Shown here in pieces: positions 30,763 through 39,578 of a stretch of 44,680 bases of DNA. The position numbers and the translations under genes were made by a program. Every line of letters begins with the position of its first letter. Position 1 is the first letter of the stretch. Under the pieces are notes generated by a model, which had not been told where the DNA came from, ran no database searches, and was given only the letters and a program-made list of their open reading frames with translations. Origin of the DNA: Candidatus Kaiserbacteria bacterium (GTDB lineage: Bacteria > Patescibacteriota > Minisyncoccia > Phycocordibacterales > UBA2100); NCBI GenBank assembly GCA_023267655.1, contig JAHFMV010000008.1, positions 1 to 44,680 of the forward strand, in the 5' to 3' direction.

Positions 30763-31797
30763 ATGAAATTAAATCGCATTGAATTTTCAGGAATGGCGGC
30801 GGCACTCGTGCTTGTCGTTTTCAGTATTGTGTTCGTTACGGGGAGCGTTGCGCACGCAGATGCTTCCGGACAGCAAATCAACAATAACGTCTACAACCAA
30901 CTCTGTCAGGTTGGTATTGGTATTTTTGCAGCATGTAGTGGCTCGAATTCTGGCGGAGGTTCCGGCGGTTCAAGTAATCCGCCCGTAGATCCCTGCACGA
31001 TTTTTGACCAGCACGGCAACTTGCCGCCGAACTGCTCGCACACGGGAAGCGGCGGTAGCGGAGGAGGCACGGGTGGTGGTACTGGTGGTGATACCGGAGG
31101 TGGTACAACCGGTGGTGGCACGAGAGGCGATACAGGTGGCACCGGTGGCGTTTCAGCTGCGGATACGGGAAGCGCGGGAGGAGGCGGTGGTGGGGGCGGT
31201 GGTTCCTGGGGTGGCGAACGTGATTCGCAGGGCTACTTTATTCTCCCTGGCGCAACGACGAGCGGCACCGTTCTTGGCGAAGCAACTACAACTGACGCAA
31301 GCACCACTACACCGGAGAGTCTCTCGTGTGACATGTACATAACCGCATTCATGAAATTTGGTGTTCAAAACGATCCGGAGCAGGTTATGCACTTGCAGCA
31401 TGTTCTCAAGAACTTTGAAGGCGCAAATGTCGACGAAAATGGCGTCTTTGGTACCAGCACACTCGACGCGGTCAATGCATTCCAGACGAAGTATGCGTCG
31501 GAGATCCTTACGCCATGGGACATCGCGAAGTCGACGGGGTATGTGTACCTCACGACGCGTAAGAAGTTGAACGAAGTCTACTGCGACCATGGTATTGTCT
31601 TCCCGCTTACGGCTGACGAGACAAAGTTGATCGAGAAGGCGAAGGTAGCAGCGAAGCCGGTGTCGGTAAAGCCAGTTACGACGACGCAGCCAACGGAAGT
31701 GCCAGCGATGACGAATACACCTACGGAAGTACCGACGACGCCAGCTTCAAATACGAATCCGGTCCGCAGTTTCTTCCAGCGGTTGTTCGGGCGGTAG
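30763..31797 (+). CDS. Surface protein with Gly-rich linker and peptidoglycan-binding domain
   Basis: A 344-residue exported protein. The signal peptide is MKLNRIEFSGMAAALVLVVF..., cleaved around VAHADA. A Gly/Ser/Thr-rich linker (about 60-155, many GGT and GGG) leads to the VLGEA motif and then a PG_binding_1-like domain (DPEQVMHLQHVLKNFEGANV, then GVFGTSTLDAVNAFQTKYA). A Pro/Thr-rich spacer ends in SFFQRLFGR. The domain is about 60% identical by eye to that of the 990-aa protein at 33751. It is probably held at the cell wall. It ends in a large-loop terminator. Confidence 0.8.
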   Translation: MKLNRIEFSGMAAALVLVVFSIVFVTGSVAHADASGQQINNNVYNQLCQVGIGIFAACSGSNSGGGSGGSSNPPVDPCTIFDQHGNLPPNCSHTGSGGSGGGTGGGTGGDTGGGTTGGGTRGDTGGTGGVSAADTGSAGGGGGGGGGSWGGERDSQGYFILPGATTSGTVLGEATTTDASTTTPESLSCDMYITAFMKFGVQNDPEQVMHLQHVLKNFEGANVDENGVFGTSTLDAVNAFQTKYASEILTPWDIAKSTGYVYLTTRKKLNEVYCDHGIVFPLTADETKLIEKAKVAAKPVSVKPVTTTQPTEVPAMTNTPTEVPTTPASNTNPVRSFFQRLFGR

Positions 31798-31821
31798 GTT
31801 TGTAGATTGATCTTTGGAAAG

Positions 31822-31898
31822 GGAGTCGGATGGGGTCCGTGGCAGACAGCTTTACGCTGGTTTCCCTACTGTCATGGGCCCCATCCGGCTCCTTTTTA
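31822..31898 (+). terminator. Large-loop intrinsic terminator
   Basis: GGAGTCGGATGGGG (31822-31835) pairs with CCCCATCCGGCTCC (31879-31892), with one mismatch and a 43-nt loop, followed by TTTTT. Confidence 0.75.
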
Positions 31899-31900
31899 GT

Positions 31901-32057
31901 TGAGAGGCGTTTCCGGCACCCCGTGCCGTGCGCCTCGACCCGAACGCGAACTGATCAACGGATCGAATATAACATCTACTACTGTATGACATCACGCTTT
32001 GGTATCTGCTGCGCGATGTTCTCTCGAGGAGCACGGCACGGGGGGGCCGACGCCTCA
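31901..32057 (+). repeat. Hairpin repeat family alpha, copy B
   Basis: The arms are GCACCCCGTGCCGTGCGCCT on the left and AGGAGCACGGCACGGGG on the right, flanked by outer TGAGAGGCG/CGCCTCA. The arm sequence is unlike copies A, C or E, yet still self-complementary. The core matches the family (CCCGAACGCGAACTGATC to TGCTGCGCGATGTTCTCT). Confidence 0.85.
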
Positions 32058-32120
32058 CAGTTTTGTTGCGTGGCTCCTTTCACCCACCCCCGACAATATC
32101 TCTGTAACCAACGAACGTAG

Positions 32121-32262
32121 CGAGACGACGATAGGCGGTATTCCTCCCAGAGAACATCGCGCAGCAAATACAAATACGTGTAGACATACAGTAGTAGATG
32201 TGACTTCATGAAATCCGATTAGTTCGTGTTCGGGTGGGAGGAATACCGCCTAGCGTCGCGAG
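32121..32262 (-). repeat. Hairpin repeat family alpha, copy C (inverted)
   Basis: This copy is in reverse orientation, 63 nt after copy B. Arms TAGGCGGTATTCCTCCCA and TGGGAGGAATACCGCCTA are perfectly complementary. The core is the most divergent of the five. Confidence 0.85.
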
Positions 32263-32323
32263 AGGGCACACTTGACGAAGTGGTTTTGTCATATCCCTCT
32301 CGTTATCCACACCACAAAATGCA

Positions 32324-32351
32324 TTGACTCTTGTGTGGGCAGTGCGATAAT
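32324..32351 (+). promoter_or_regulatory. Promoter of the Gly-rich protein (TTGACT-16-GATAAT)
   Basis: TTGACT (32324-32329) and GATAAT (32346-32351) are 16 bp apart. Transcription would begin near 32358, giving a leader of about 330 nt before the ATG at 32687. Confidence 0.75.
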
Positions 32352-32686
32352 TCGCGCAATCATAACGGGAAGGGAAACTCGTTACGAGAAATAAAGGGAA
32401 CCAGCGAAAGGGAAACCAGCACTAGTGTAGTGCATGGTTTATTTTATTTCTCACTCAACGGTAAATGCCGCACGTCGCGGTAGTTTTGCGTTTGCGGAAA
32501 AAAAAGGAATCGCGTGAAGTCTGCGGCGCGATTCCTCCCCCGAGGGATCGCGCCGTGAACTGCACAAACAAGCGAAAGCTTGCGAGGTAGGTTCACTTAA
32601 AAGGTCGATTCTGACATTACGCCGTCCGTACGGGGGCGGAATGGCAGCTTTATCAGGTTATAAGGGAATAACTTCTCAAAAAAAAT
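32352..32686 (+). ncRNA. Long structured 5' leader, candidate regulatory RNA
   Basis: Three stable folds are visible. (1) GAGAAATAA (32386-32394) pairs with TTATTTCTC (32444-32452), enclosing AAACCA-G-CACTA / TAGTG-CA-TGGTTT. (2) GGAATCGCG (32506-32514) pairs with CGCGATTCC (32527-32535). (3) GTGAAC...GTTCAC encloses CAAGC-GAAA-GCTTG, a GNRA tetraloop. GGGAA occurs several times near the 5' end. No known riboswitch is recognised. Fold 2 on the minus strand is followed by eight T, so an antisense terminator is also possible. Confidence 0.55.
32498..32535 (-). terminator. Antisense intrinsic terminator inside the leader
   Basis: On the minus strand the 9-bp stem GGAATCGCG/CGCGATTCC is followed by TTTTTTTT. 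No minus-strand gene ends here, so it may end an antisense RNA; TTGAGA and TGATAA near 32650-32680 could be its promoter. Confidence 0.5.
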
Positions 32687-33574
32687 ATGACAAAGACAAT
32701 GAATTACGGTGCAGCAGCTGCGACGATCGCAGCTCTCACGATGTCGGTCTTTGCTGCGCTCCCAGCTTCTGCATTCGCATGCGGCGGCTACTGTGGCGGC
32801 AACAACGACACGAACATCAACAACAATGTCACGATCAACGTTTCGAATTCCGGAACAGTTGTGAGCAACACGGAGGCAAAGTCTTCGACCGGCGGCAACT
32901 ACGCTGCAGGTTCGACCGGCGGCGACGCAGGTAAAGGTGGTAGCGGTGGCGCAGGCGGAGACGCAGATGCCAACGACACACATCACTGTGATTGCGATCC
33001 TTCAGTAGGCAACGCAACGGGCGGCAACGGCGGTGATGCAGGTAACGGCGGCAACGGTGGTGCAGGCGGTCCTGGTGGACTCGTTGATACCGGCGATGCA
33101 ACAGCAAATGCAGGATCACTCAACACGTTGAACTCGACTGAAATCGACGTTCAGGCAGCTGATTGTGGTTGCGGAACAACGCAGCAGCATCAGTACAGCG
33201 GATGGGGCCGACGCGGCGAGACGAATGTCGACAATAGCGTCGATGTAAATGTCTCGAACGACGGCGACATCGTCAGCAACACTGAAGCAAAGGCCAGGAC
33301 TGGCGAAAACAGCGCAGACGGTTCAACCGGCGGCGATGGTGCCAAGGGCGGCAAGGGCGGCAGTGGCGGTGATGCAGAATCTGGCAGCGGCGCCCTTAAC
33401 TGGGACGGCAATGCAACCGGCGGTGACGCATACGGCGGCAACGGCGGTATGGGTGGATCTGGCGGTGATGGAGGTCGCGGCGATGTCGGCGGAACAATCC
33501 GCACGGGCGCAGCAGATTCCAACTCAGGCTCGATCAACCTGATGAACTCAGCGATCGTTCGCGTAACACGCTAG
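32687..33574 (+). CDS. Exported Gly/Asn-rich repeat protein
   Basis: A 295-residue protein with a signal peptide (AAAATIAALTMSVFAALPAS-AFA). The mature protein is two tandem copies of one module of about 125 residues: INVSNSGTVVSNTEAKSSTG, then GGxGGxGG-rich runs around GNATGG, and a closing GDATANAGSLNTLNSTEIDV. The periodic N, T and G suggest a beta-solenoid with Gly-rich loops. It has two small Cys clusters (CGGYCGG, HHCDCD) and ends with a short tail. It probably lies on the cell surface. A long structured leader precedes it. Confidence 0.75.
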   Translation: MTKTMNYGAAAATIAALTMSVFAALPASAFACGGYCGGNNDTNINNNVTINVSNSGTVVSNTEAKSSTGGNYAAGSTGGDAGKGGSGGAGGDADANDTHHCDCDPSVGNATGGNGGDAGNGGNGGAGGPGGLVDTGDATANAGSLNTLNSTEIDVQAADCGCGTTQQHQYSGWGRRGETNVDNSVDVNVSNDGDIVSNTEAKARTGENSADGSTGGDGAKGGKGGSGGDAESGSGALNWDGNATGGDAYGGNGGMGGSGGDGGRGDVGGTIRTGAADSNSGSINLMNSAIVRVTR

Positions 33575-33750
33575 CGGTTACTTGTTCTGAGAAAGGCAGG
33601 GAGGAGGAAACTTTTCCCTCCTTCTCATGGGAATCGGAATTATGGGACCGAGCGACTAGCCACTAGCGACTAGCCACTAGGGAAATACACATTCGGGTTT
33701 CCAGAGAAGGTAGGCCAATTAATAGGGAACAATATTTAATAAAAAACAAC
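33575..33750. other. Intergenic spacer with imperfect hairpin and TAGCCACTAG tract
   Basis: GGAGGAGGAA and TTCCCTCC (about 33611-33633) form an imperfect hairpin after the stop of the Gly-rich gene, with no T-run. CGACTAGCCACTAG is repeated at 33652-33681. The leader of the next gene has TATTTAAT at about 33733 as a possible -10. Confidence 0.5.
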
Positions 33751-36723
33751 ATGCAAACTTTACAAACAATCCGAATCGCGAGTGCGATGACCATCGTGTC
33801 GCTCATGCTCACGATCTCAATGCCGATCATTTCCTACGCGCAAGCAGTAGACGGAACAGCGGGGAATCCAAATCCCGACACACAGACGCTTCCGCCTTCG
33901 ACGGACGGCCAAAGTGGCGATCCGAGCCAGAGCGGACAGACAGGATCTGGTGGCCTTAACGGTGGACAACAAGCGCCGGCCATCAATGGCGATGGCACGC
34001 AAGGCGGCGCGTCGCAGACTCCCGCGACCGTGAATACTGGCGATGCAAATTCGTCGACAAATTCAGGCACACAGACGAATACCAACACAGTGACGACCGA
34101 TCCGAATGCGGGAACGACTTCGGGCGGCACGACACAGACGGGCGGTTGGTACCAAAAGTGGCACGATGAAATGTGTCGGCGACACCCAATCGGCGATCCA
34201 AAACGTCCGCACGATTGCCCGATTCCGACGACAACTATTACAACTGGCAACACCGCGACCGTAGATGCGCAGGCAACGACAACCGCCGGAACGGGCGGCA
34301 ATGTGGCCGATGCATCGAGCGGCGTCGGCGCGGGAGGGAATGCCCTCATTAATACCGGGGACGCGACTGCCTTTGGCAACGCGATCAATGTGGTGAACAC
34401 GAACATCATCAACTCGAGCGGCATGCTCCTCTTTTTGAACTTACTCCTCGGAGGTTCGACTGACTTGCGCAACCTCGACTTAAGTTACTTCTTCGGCGGC
34501 GGCGGAACGCAAAGTGGCTGCTCGCTCACCGGTTGCGGATCCAATCTGAATGTGAACGCGGATAACACGGCGACCGTGACCAACTCGCTCGTCGTGCGCG
34601 CCGATACGGGCGCAAATGCAGCGGACGCCAACGGCGATGCGACCATCAATACGGGGAATGCCTATGCTGCTGGAAATGCGGTCAACCTCGTCAATACGAA
34701 CATCATTGATTCGAATTATCTTCTCGTCACAATGAACAGCTTCGGCAATCTCGGGCAAGACATTACGCTTCCGGGTGCGGATTTCTTCTCGAAACTCCTT
34801 GCGATGCAGGGCGGCGGCGTGGGCGGCGGTGGCGGTAGCCTTGGCGTGAATGCGAATAACACGGCGACGGTGGGAGATGGCACGAATGCAACTGCCTCGT
34901 CCGGTTCAAACGGCGCCTCGACCGGCGACGGCACGACGGCAATTAATTCCGGGAACGCCATCTCGAGCGCGACGAGCTTCAATCAAGTGAATACGAATCT
35001 CATCGGCGGCACGCAGGTATTTATGCTCTTCCGCATCTGGGGCGACTGGAGCGGCAACATTCAGGGTCTGCCGGCCGGCATGAAATGGGAACAGACGCCC
35101 TTTGGCATCGTGCTTGAAAATGCGGACGGCTCGCCGGCTTCAACGGGCGCACTTAAAGGCGCATGCACCGTCTCGTGCAACAACGGATCAACGAACGTGA
35201 ATGCCACAAATACGGCGGCTCTCGGTAACAACGTGAACGTGTTTGCGCTCACGGGTGCAAACGAGGTGAATTCGGCATCCGGAACGGCCGCGATCAACAC
35301 CGGCAACGCGTACGCATCGGCCAACTCGGTGAACATGGTCAACACGAACCTCATCGGCCAGAACTGGATCTTCATGATCTTTAACATCTTCGGCAATTTC
35401 TCGGGCAATATTTCGTTCGGTCATCCTGACCTGTGGATCGGCGCGTCCGCAGAGACGGGAAATCCGACAGTTCCCGGATCCGACGTCACCTATCACTTCA
35501 CGGTCGCGAACCGTGGGGATAGCGACGCAACGAACGTGCGCCTTGACGCGAAATTCGCCCGCGACCTTCTACACTTCGCCGACGGCGTTCCGACGTCGGA
35601 CGGCATGGCGTTCAGCCTCGGAAATATTCCACACGGTTCAACACGCGAATTCATCTACCGCGCGACGGCCGGCAACGTTCCGGACGGAGTTTCCGCAGCC
35701 GCTACACTTGAGGCGAGCGTCTCGTCCGCGGAAACAGACAACAATCCGGCGGACAACACCGAGCATCTCGATCTTGTGATTCAGAAACCGGCAGGGCAGA
35801 TGTTCTACTCAAAGAGCGTTACTGCGGGCGGCTATGAGCCGAAAATTACGATGACCAAGACAGCCAATGTGACGTCGACGTCAACACCGGCGATGGTGGA
35901 TTATGTGCTCGAGATTAAGAATGACGGCGGCGACGCATCGAGCGTGCACGTGAATGATACCTTGCGCGGCCCGACGGGCGGATTCGTGGGCGACCAGGAA
36001 TGGGATCTCGGCACTGTAAAAGCAAACGAAGACATCAAGATAACGTACACGGTGCGCTTCGGGAAGGACATCGCGCTCGGCACGTACACGAATACTGCGC
36101 GACTCACGGGCAGACGAGGTCTTGCTATTGCCATTGATGACGTCGTGACAACGAACGTGATCAAGATTATTGCGGCGGACTCGAGCACTGTATTGGGTGC
36201 GGCAGATGTAAAAGAGTGTTCGCCGTACCTCACGCAGTATTTGAAGCAGGGAGGCAGCAATGACCCGGCGGAGGTGACGAAGCTGCAGCACTTCCTCGCG
36301 ACAAACGAAGGCGCTAATGTGGAAGAGAGCGGCGTGTTCGACACGACAACGCTCGATGCGGTGAAGGCGTTCCAAGCGAAGCACGCGGACGAGATCCTCA
36401 CGCCATGGGGCATGACGAGGCCGAGCGGCAGCGTGTACCTCACGACAGAGAAAGCGATCAATCAACAAATGTGCGCAGCGGGCGATTACAATCTGTCGCC
36501 GGATCAACTCAACGAGATCAATAGTTTCAAAGCGGCGCCGCCGTCGGTGCAGGATGCGACGGTGCGAAGTGGCAACGTCGGCACGACCAAGAAAAAGAAT
36601 GTGCTGATGCCGGGGAATGTGACGGTACCGGTCTTCACGCTACCGAAGGCGCCGACGCCAACAAACGGCCTCGGGCAGCAAATCAAGAGTTTGACGTCGT
36701 GGCTACTCTCCGCTTCTCGCTAA
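33751..36723 (+). CDS. Large surface protein: repeats, DUF11-like domains, peptidoglycan-binding domain
   Basis: A 990-residue exported protein. After a signal peptide (MTIVSLMLTISMPIISYAQA) comes a Gly/Thr/Gln-rich stretch (30-135). Then follow about four repeats built on NTATV, TGxNxA and INTGNAxAxxNxVNxVNTNxI (about 160-560), possibly a beta-solenoid. Two Ig-like DUF11/CARDB-type domains follow (DVTYHFTVANRGDSDATNVR; YVLEIKNDGGDASSVHVNDT). A VLGAA motif precedes a PG_binding_1-like domain (EVTKLQHFLATNEGANVEES). The tail ends in TSWLLSASR. It is probably a cell-wall-attached adhesin or coat protein. Repeat alpha copy D follows the stop. Confidence 0.82.
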   Translation: MQTLQTIRIASAMTIVSLMLTISMPIISYAQAVDGTAGNPNPDTQTLPPSTDGQSGDPSQSGQTGSGGLNGGQQAPAINGDGTQGGASQTPATVNTGDANSSTNSGTQTNTNTVTTDPNAGTTSGGTTQTGGWYQKWHDEMCRRHPIGDPKRPHDCPIPTTTITTGNTATVDAQATTTAGTGGNVADASSGVGAGGNALINTGDATAFGNAINVVNTNIINSSGMLLFLNLLLGGSTDLRNLDLSYFFGGGGTQSGCSLTGCGSNLNVNADNTATVTNSLVVRADTGANAADANGDATINTGNAYAAGNAVNLVNTNIIDSNYLLVTMNSFGNLGQDITLPGADFFSKLLAMQGGGVGGGGGSLGVNANNTATVGDGTNATASSGSNGASTGDGTTAINSGNAISSATSFNQVNTNLIGGTQVFMLFRIWGDWSGNIQGLPAGMKWEQTPFGIVLENADGSPASTGALKGACTVSCNNGSTNVNATNTAALGNNVNVFALTGANEVNSASGTAAINTGNAYASANSVNMVNTNLIGQNWIFMIFNIFGNFSGNISFGHPDLWIGASAETGNPTVPGSDVTYHFTVANRGDSDATNVRLDAKFARDLLHFADGVPTSDGMAFSLGNIPHGSTREFIYRATAGNVPDGVSAAATLEASVSSAETDNNPADNTEHLDLVIQKPAGQMFYSKSVTAGGYEPKITMTKTANVTSTSTPAMVDYVLEIKNDGGDASSVHVNDTLRGPTGGFVGDQEWDLGTVKANEDIKITYTVRFGKDIALGTYTNTARLTGRRGLAIAIDDVVTTNVIKIIAADSSTVLGAADVKECSPYLTQYLKQGGSNDPAEVTKLQHFLATNEGANVEESGVFDTTTLDAVKAFQAKHADEILTPWGMTRPSGSVYLTTEKAINQQMCAAGDYNLSPDQLNEINSFKAAPPSVQDATVRSGNVGTTKKKNVLMPGNVTVPVFTLPKAPTPTNGLGQQIKSLTSWLLSASR

Positions 36724-36740
36724 GCTAAAAAGGCGGCGAG

Positions 36741-36872
36741 GAGGCGGTGTGCCGCATGCCTCTCTCGAACGCGAACTAATCAACGGATCGCTTATCACAT
36801 CTACTGCTGTATGACATCACGTATTAAAATTTGCTGCGCGATGTTCTCACGAGGCATACGGCACACCGCCTC
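36741..36872 (+). repeat. Hairpin repeat family alpha, copy D
   Basis: The left arm GGCGGTGTGCCGCATGCCTC and right arm GAGGCATACGGCACACCGCC are complementary with a single G-T type mismatch. The arms differ entirely from those of copies C and E. The core has the family ends CGAACGCGAACTAATC and TTGCTGCGCGATGTTCTC. Confidence 0.88.
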
Positions 36873-36887
36873 CCTTAGTGGGAAAAT

Positions 36888-37436
36888 ATGAAATCACTCA
36901 TCACCACCCTCCTCGCCATCGGCATTATCATGCCCGCGTCTTCGGCGTATGCGATGTCGGTCAGTGACATCATCGACATGGCGAAAGCGGGGAATGGCGT
37001 TTCTGTGGAGAGCCACGCGTCCGCAAATTCCGGCGGGCAGGTGGTGACGGGCGGGCAAACGGTGACGACGGGGGATTCGAGTGCGTCGACGTATACCGAG
37101 ACGCACATCAATGACGGCCAATCGGGCGGCAGCGCGCACGTAAAAGTCGAGACGACAGAAAATGGCGAGACGAAAACGCAGGAATATACGAAGCCGATCG
37201 AAAAAGGCGAAGGTGCGAAAGTAGAAGTTAATGCGTCGTCGAATAACGGTGTGTCGACATCAAGTGTGCGGGTAAATGACAAAGACGTGGAAACGAAAGC
37301 CGACGTTGAGACCGCGGCCTCGACGTCGGCCCAGACCGCAGCAGCTTCCACAGCGGCATCAAAATTCTCTTCGTTCTTTTCCGTCAAAATCCAAAGCGTC
37401 TTCAAGAAAGTATTTGCGTTCTTCTGGCGATTTTAG
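36888..37436 (+). CDS. Exported low-complexity protein with aromatic C-terminal tail
   Basis: A 182-residue protein with a signal peptide (MKSLITTLLAIGIIMPASSA-YA). The mature part is Ser/Thr/Val-rich with regular NSGGQVVTGGQTVTTGDSSA and KVETTENGETKTQ strands, followed by an Ala/Ser-rich stretch. It ends in SVFKKVFAFFWRF, an amphipathic aromatic/basic tail like SFFQRLFGR in the 30763 gene product. The tail may bind the membrane or serve as a sorting signal. No family is recognised. The start lies 15 nt after repeat alpha copy D. Confidence 0.7.
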   Translation: MKSLITTLLAIGIIMPASSAYAMSVSDIIDMAKAGNGVSVESHASANSGGQVVTGGQTVTTGDSSASTYTETHINDGQSGGSAHVKVETTENGETKTQEYTKPIEKGEGAKVEVNASSNNGVSTSSVRVNDKDVETKADVETAASTSAQTAAASTAASKFSSFFSVKIQSVFKKVFAFFWRF

Positions 37437-37476
37437 GAGGTTGCGGTTTTTATTCCTAACGGTACACTGTATATAT

Positions 37477-38790
37477 ATGGTACGGAAGCTCTGGCTCATC
37501 GCAGTTCCCGCTGCCCTGATTACCGCATCGGTGTTGCTTTTTGCATCGCCGCATGAGGCGCGTGCCGGTGATGTCGTCCCGGGCCAATACATTGTGGTGT
37601 TCAAAGATTCTGTGGCGGACGTGGATAGTCTTGAGTCGCGCCTCGCGGTACACGCCGTCCGCCTCGCCTCATTTCGCAATGCGATGAAAGGATTTGCCGC
37701 ACAGATGAGTGCGTCGGATGCCGAAAATCTCCAACGCGATCCTAATGTGGCGTACGTGGCGGAAGATCGCCTTGTTTCGATCGCTGACTCGGGTGCGACG
37801 CGTGACGAAATCAGAAATGCCCCACTGTCGGCAACCGCGCGCCGCGACGTCGGCACGACCGCTCTCACCGTCGCACAAAAAATCCCGACCGGCGTCGACC
37901 GCATCAATGCGGAAAATAAATCAAACACCGGCGCAGGCGTGAATGTCGCGGTCATTGATACGGGCATCCTCACAACGCATCCCGATCTCAAAGATACTAT
38001 CGTGGGCGGCAAGAGCTGCGTTTCCGGCACGTCGAGTTACATCGATCAAAACGGTCACGGCACGCACGTCGCGGGCACGATTGCTGCACAAAATAATACG
38101 CAAGGCGTTGTCGGCGTTGCACCCGGCGTTAAGTTGTGGGCGGTGCGTGTCCTTGATCGATGGGGGAACGGTACGTGGTCGTCCGTGATTTGTGGCATTG
38201 ATTATGTGACTGCGCATGCGCCCGCAAATGGCGGACCGATCAAAGTTGCAAATTTGAGTCTCGGCGGCGGCGGCTCCAGCGACAACAATTGCGGAAAGAC
38301 GAATAATGATCCTCTGCATGCAGCGATCTGTCGCGCGCGCGATGCAGGAGTCACGATAGTCGCCGCCGCAGGAAATTCAAATGCAAACGCGTCAGGATTC
38401 GTCCCAGCCGCGTATGATGATGCAGTCATTGCGGTTTCTGCGCTCGCTGATAGCGACGGCAAGCCAGGTGGCACGGGCGCATCGACCGGCTATGGTGCCG
38501 ACGACACCTTTGCGACGTTCAGTAATTATGGCTCTACGGTGGATATCGGTGCACCGGGCGTGAATATTTACTCGACGTGGCTCAATAATTCGTACGCGAC
38601 AATCAGCGGCACCTCGATGGCGTCTCCCCATGTCGCTGGCGCGGCAGCACTCTACCTCGCAATGCATCCATCCGCGGTGTGGAGTGAAGTAAAATCCGCT
38701 CTCCAATCCGTCGGAGAATCAGCAGGCAGCGGACATAGCGACCCATCAGGCAAGCATCCCGAACCCGTCTTGCGTGTGGATACTCTATAG
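37477..38790 (+). CDS. Secreted subtilisin-like serine protease (S8)
   Basis: A 437-residue protease with a signal peptide (LWLIAVPAALITASVLLFAS), an inhibitor I9 propeptide (about 35-105, GQYIVVFKDS... NLQRDPNVAYVAEDR) and a peptidase S8 domain. The triad is complete: Asp in AVIDTGI, His in NGHGTHVAGT and Ser in GTSMASPHVAGAA; the oxyanion Asn is in AAAGNSN. It may process surface proteins or host material. TACACT lies 8 nt before the ATG, so the leader would be nearly absent. The ORF upstream of 37477 overlaps the preceding gene and is rejected. Confidence 0.95.
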   Translation: MVRKLWLIAVPAALITASVLLFASPHEARAGDVVPGQYIVVFKDSVADVDSLESRLAVHAVRLASFRNAMKGFAAQMSASDAENLQRDPNVAYVAEDRLVSIADSGATRDEIRNAPLSATARRDVGTTALTVAQKIPTGVDRINAENKSNTGAGVNVAVIDTGILTTHPDLKDTIVGGKSCVSGTSSYIDQNGHGTHVAGTIAAQNNTQGVVGVAPGVKLWAVRVLDRWGNGTWSSVICGIDYVTAHAPANGGPIKVANLSLGGGGSSDNNCGKTNNDPLHAAICRARDAGVTIVAAAGNSNANASGFVPAAYDDAVIAVSALADSDGKPGGTGASTGYGADDTFATFSNYGSTVDIGAPGVNIYSTWLNNSYATISGTSMASPHVAGAAALYLAMHPSAVWSEVKSALQSVGESAGSGHSDPSGKHPEPVLRVDTL

Positions 38791-38842
38791 ACAGAGCATC
38801 TACATGATAAAATACGGATATTAATCATAACCATACATTAAT

Positions 38843-39466
38843 ATGGGATTTCTAGACGGTTGGAAAAATCGCGCGAAAGACGTCGCAAAAGCGGTAAAAG
38901 ATGATGTGACTGGTCAGGCTGGGATCGATCGAAAGAAGAGAAACATGGAGGAATTTGATGCTCGGATGAATGCTCAGAATGAGGGCCTGCGGGAAACCGT
39001 AGATCGGCACAGTCCGGAGATTACAAAGGCACTTGATGAGGGGAAAATATACAGAAAAGTAGGCGAAATAAAAGCGGAGGTCGCGACCGAAGCGACGAAA
39101 GTCCGCACCATTATTGCCGGTGGGAAGGAGACAGACAACACGGCAGAGCCAGGTGATTATATTGTTACGAATCTCTGGTCTCCTTCAAGAGAGCGATATA
39201 TGATCAAGGCACAGCAATTTCCGGATCTTTATGATCTGAAAGAAGGAGAAACCGATGTGTATAAGCCCAAGGCCTATGTTCGGGCTGGACGGAATCCATA
39301 TGGTAAAGGGATCCGTATGATGGCACAGTGGGGCGACATGCAAAATGGAGACGAGGACTGCATGCTCGCCGATACGTACGATCAGAAAACAGGCAAAAGA
39401 GAAGGTGAACCTCGAATTGTGGCGCGCAGTGCATTTGAGACAACTTACGAATTAGTCGAGGGTTAA
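38843..39466 (+). CDS. Uncharacterised soluble protein
   Basis: A 207-residue protein. The N-terminal half is helical and highly charged (GFLDGWKNRAKDVAKAVKDD, KKRNMEEFDARMNAQ). The C-terminal half is compact (PGDYIVTNLWSPSRERYMIK, AYVRAGRNPYGKGIRMMAQW). There is no signal peptide, unlike its neighbours. I do not recognise the family. No Shine-Dalgarno or clear -10 box is seen at fixed distance from the ATG. Confidence 0.7.
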   Translation: MGFLDGWKNRAKDVAKAVKDDVTGQAGIDRKKRNMEEFDARMNAQNEGLRETVDRHSPEITKALDEGKIYRKVGEIKAEVATEATKVRTIIAGGKETDNTAEPGDYIVTNLWSPSRERYMIKAQQFPDLYDLKEGETDVYKPKAYVRAGRNPYGKGIRMMAQWGDMQNGDEDCMLADTYDQKTGKREGEPRIVARSAFETTYELVEG

Positions 39467-39578
39467 TTTCTTTTTCGCACAAAGATGTGGGTCCCCAACA
39501 AATATGCCGTTTTGCGGTTGAGCGCAGGTTACGTGCATATCTTCATTTTTCGCCGTAATCGCGTGAGATAATGGGGAA

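Noticed and set aside
32687-33574. CRISPR-like or satellite repeats
   Set aside because: The repetition is at protein level (Gly-rich modules) inside one open frame; there are no direct repeats with unique spacers and no cas genes.
35881-36507. A 208-residue open frame on the minus strand
   Set aside because: It is a shadow of the DUF11-like and peptidoglycan-binding parts of the 990-aa surface protein.
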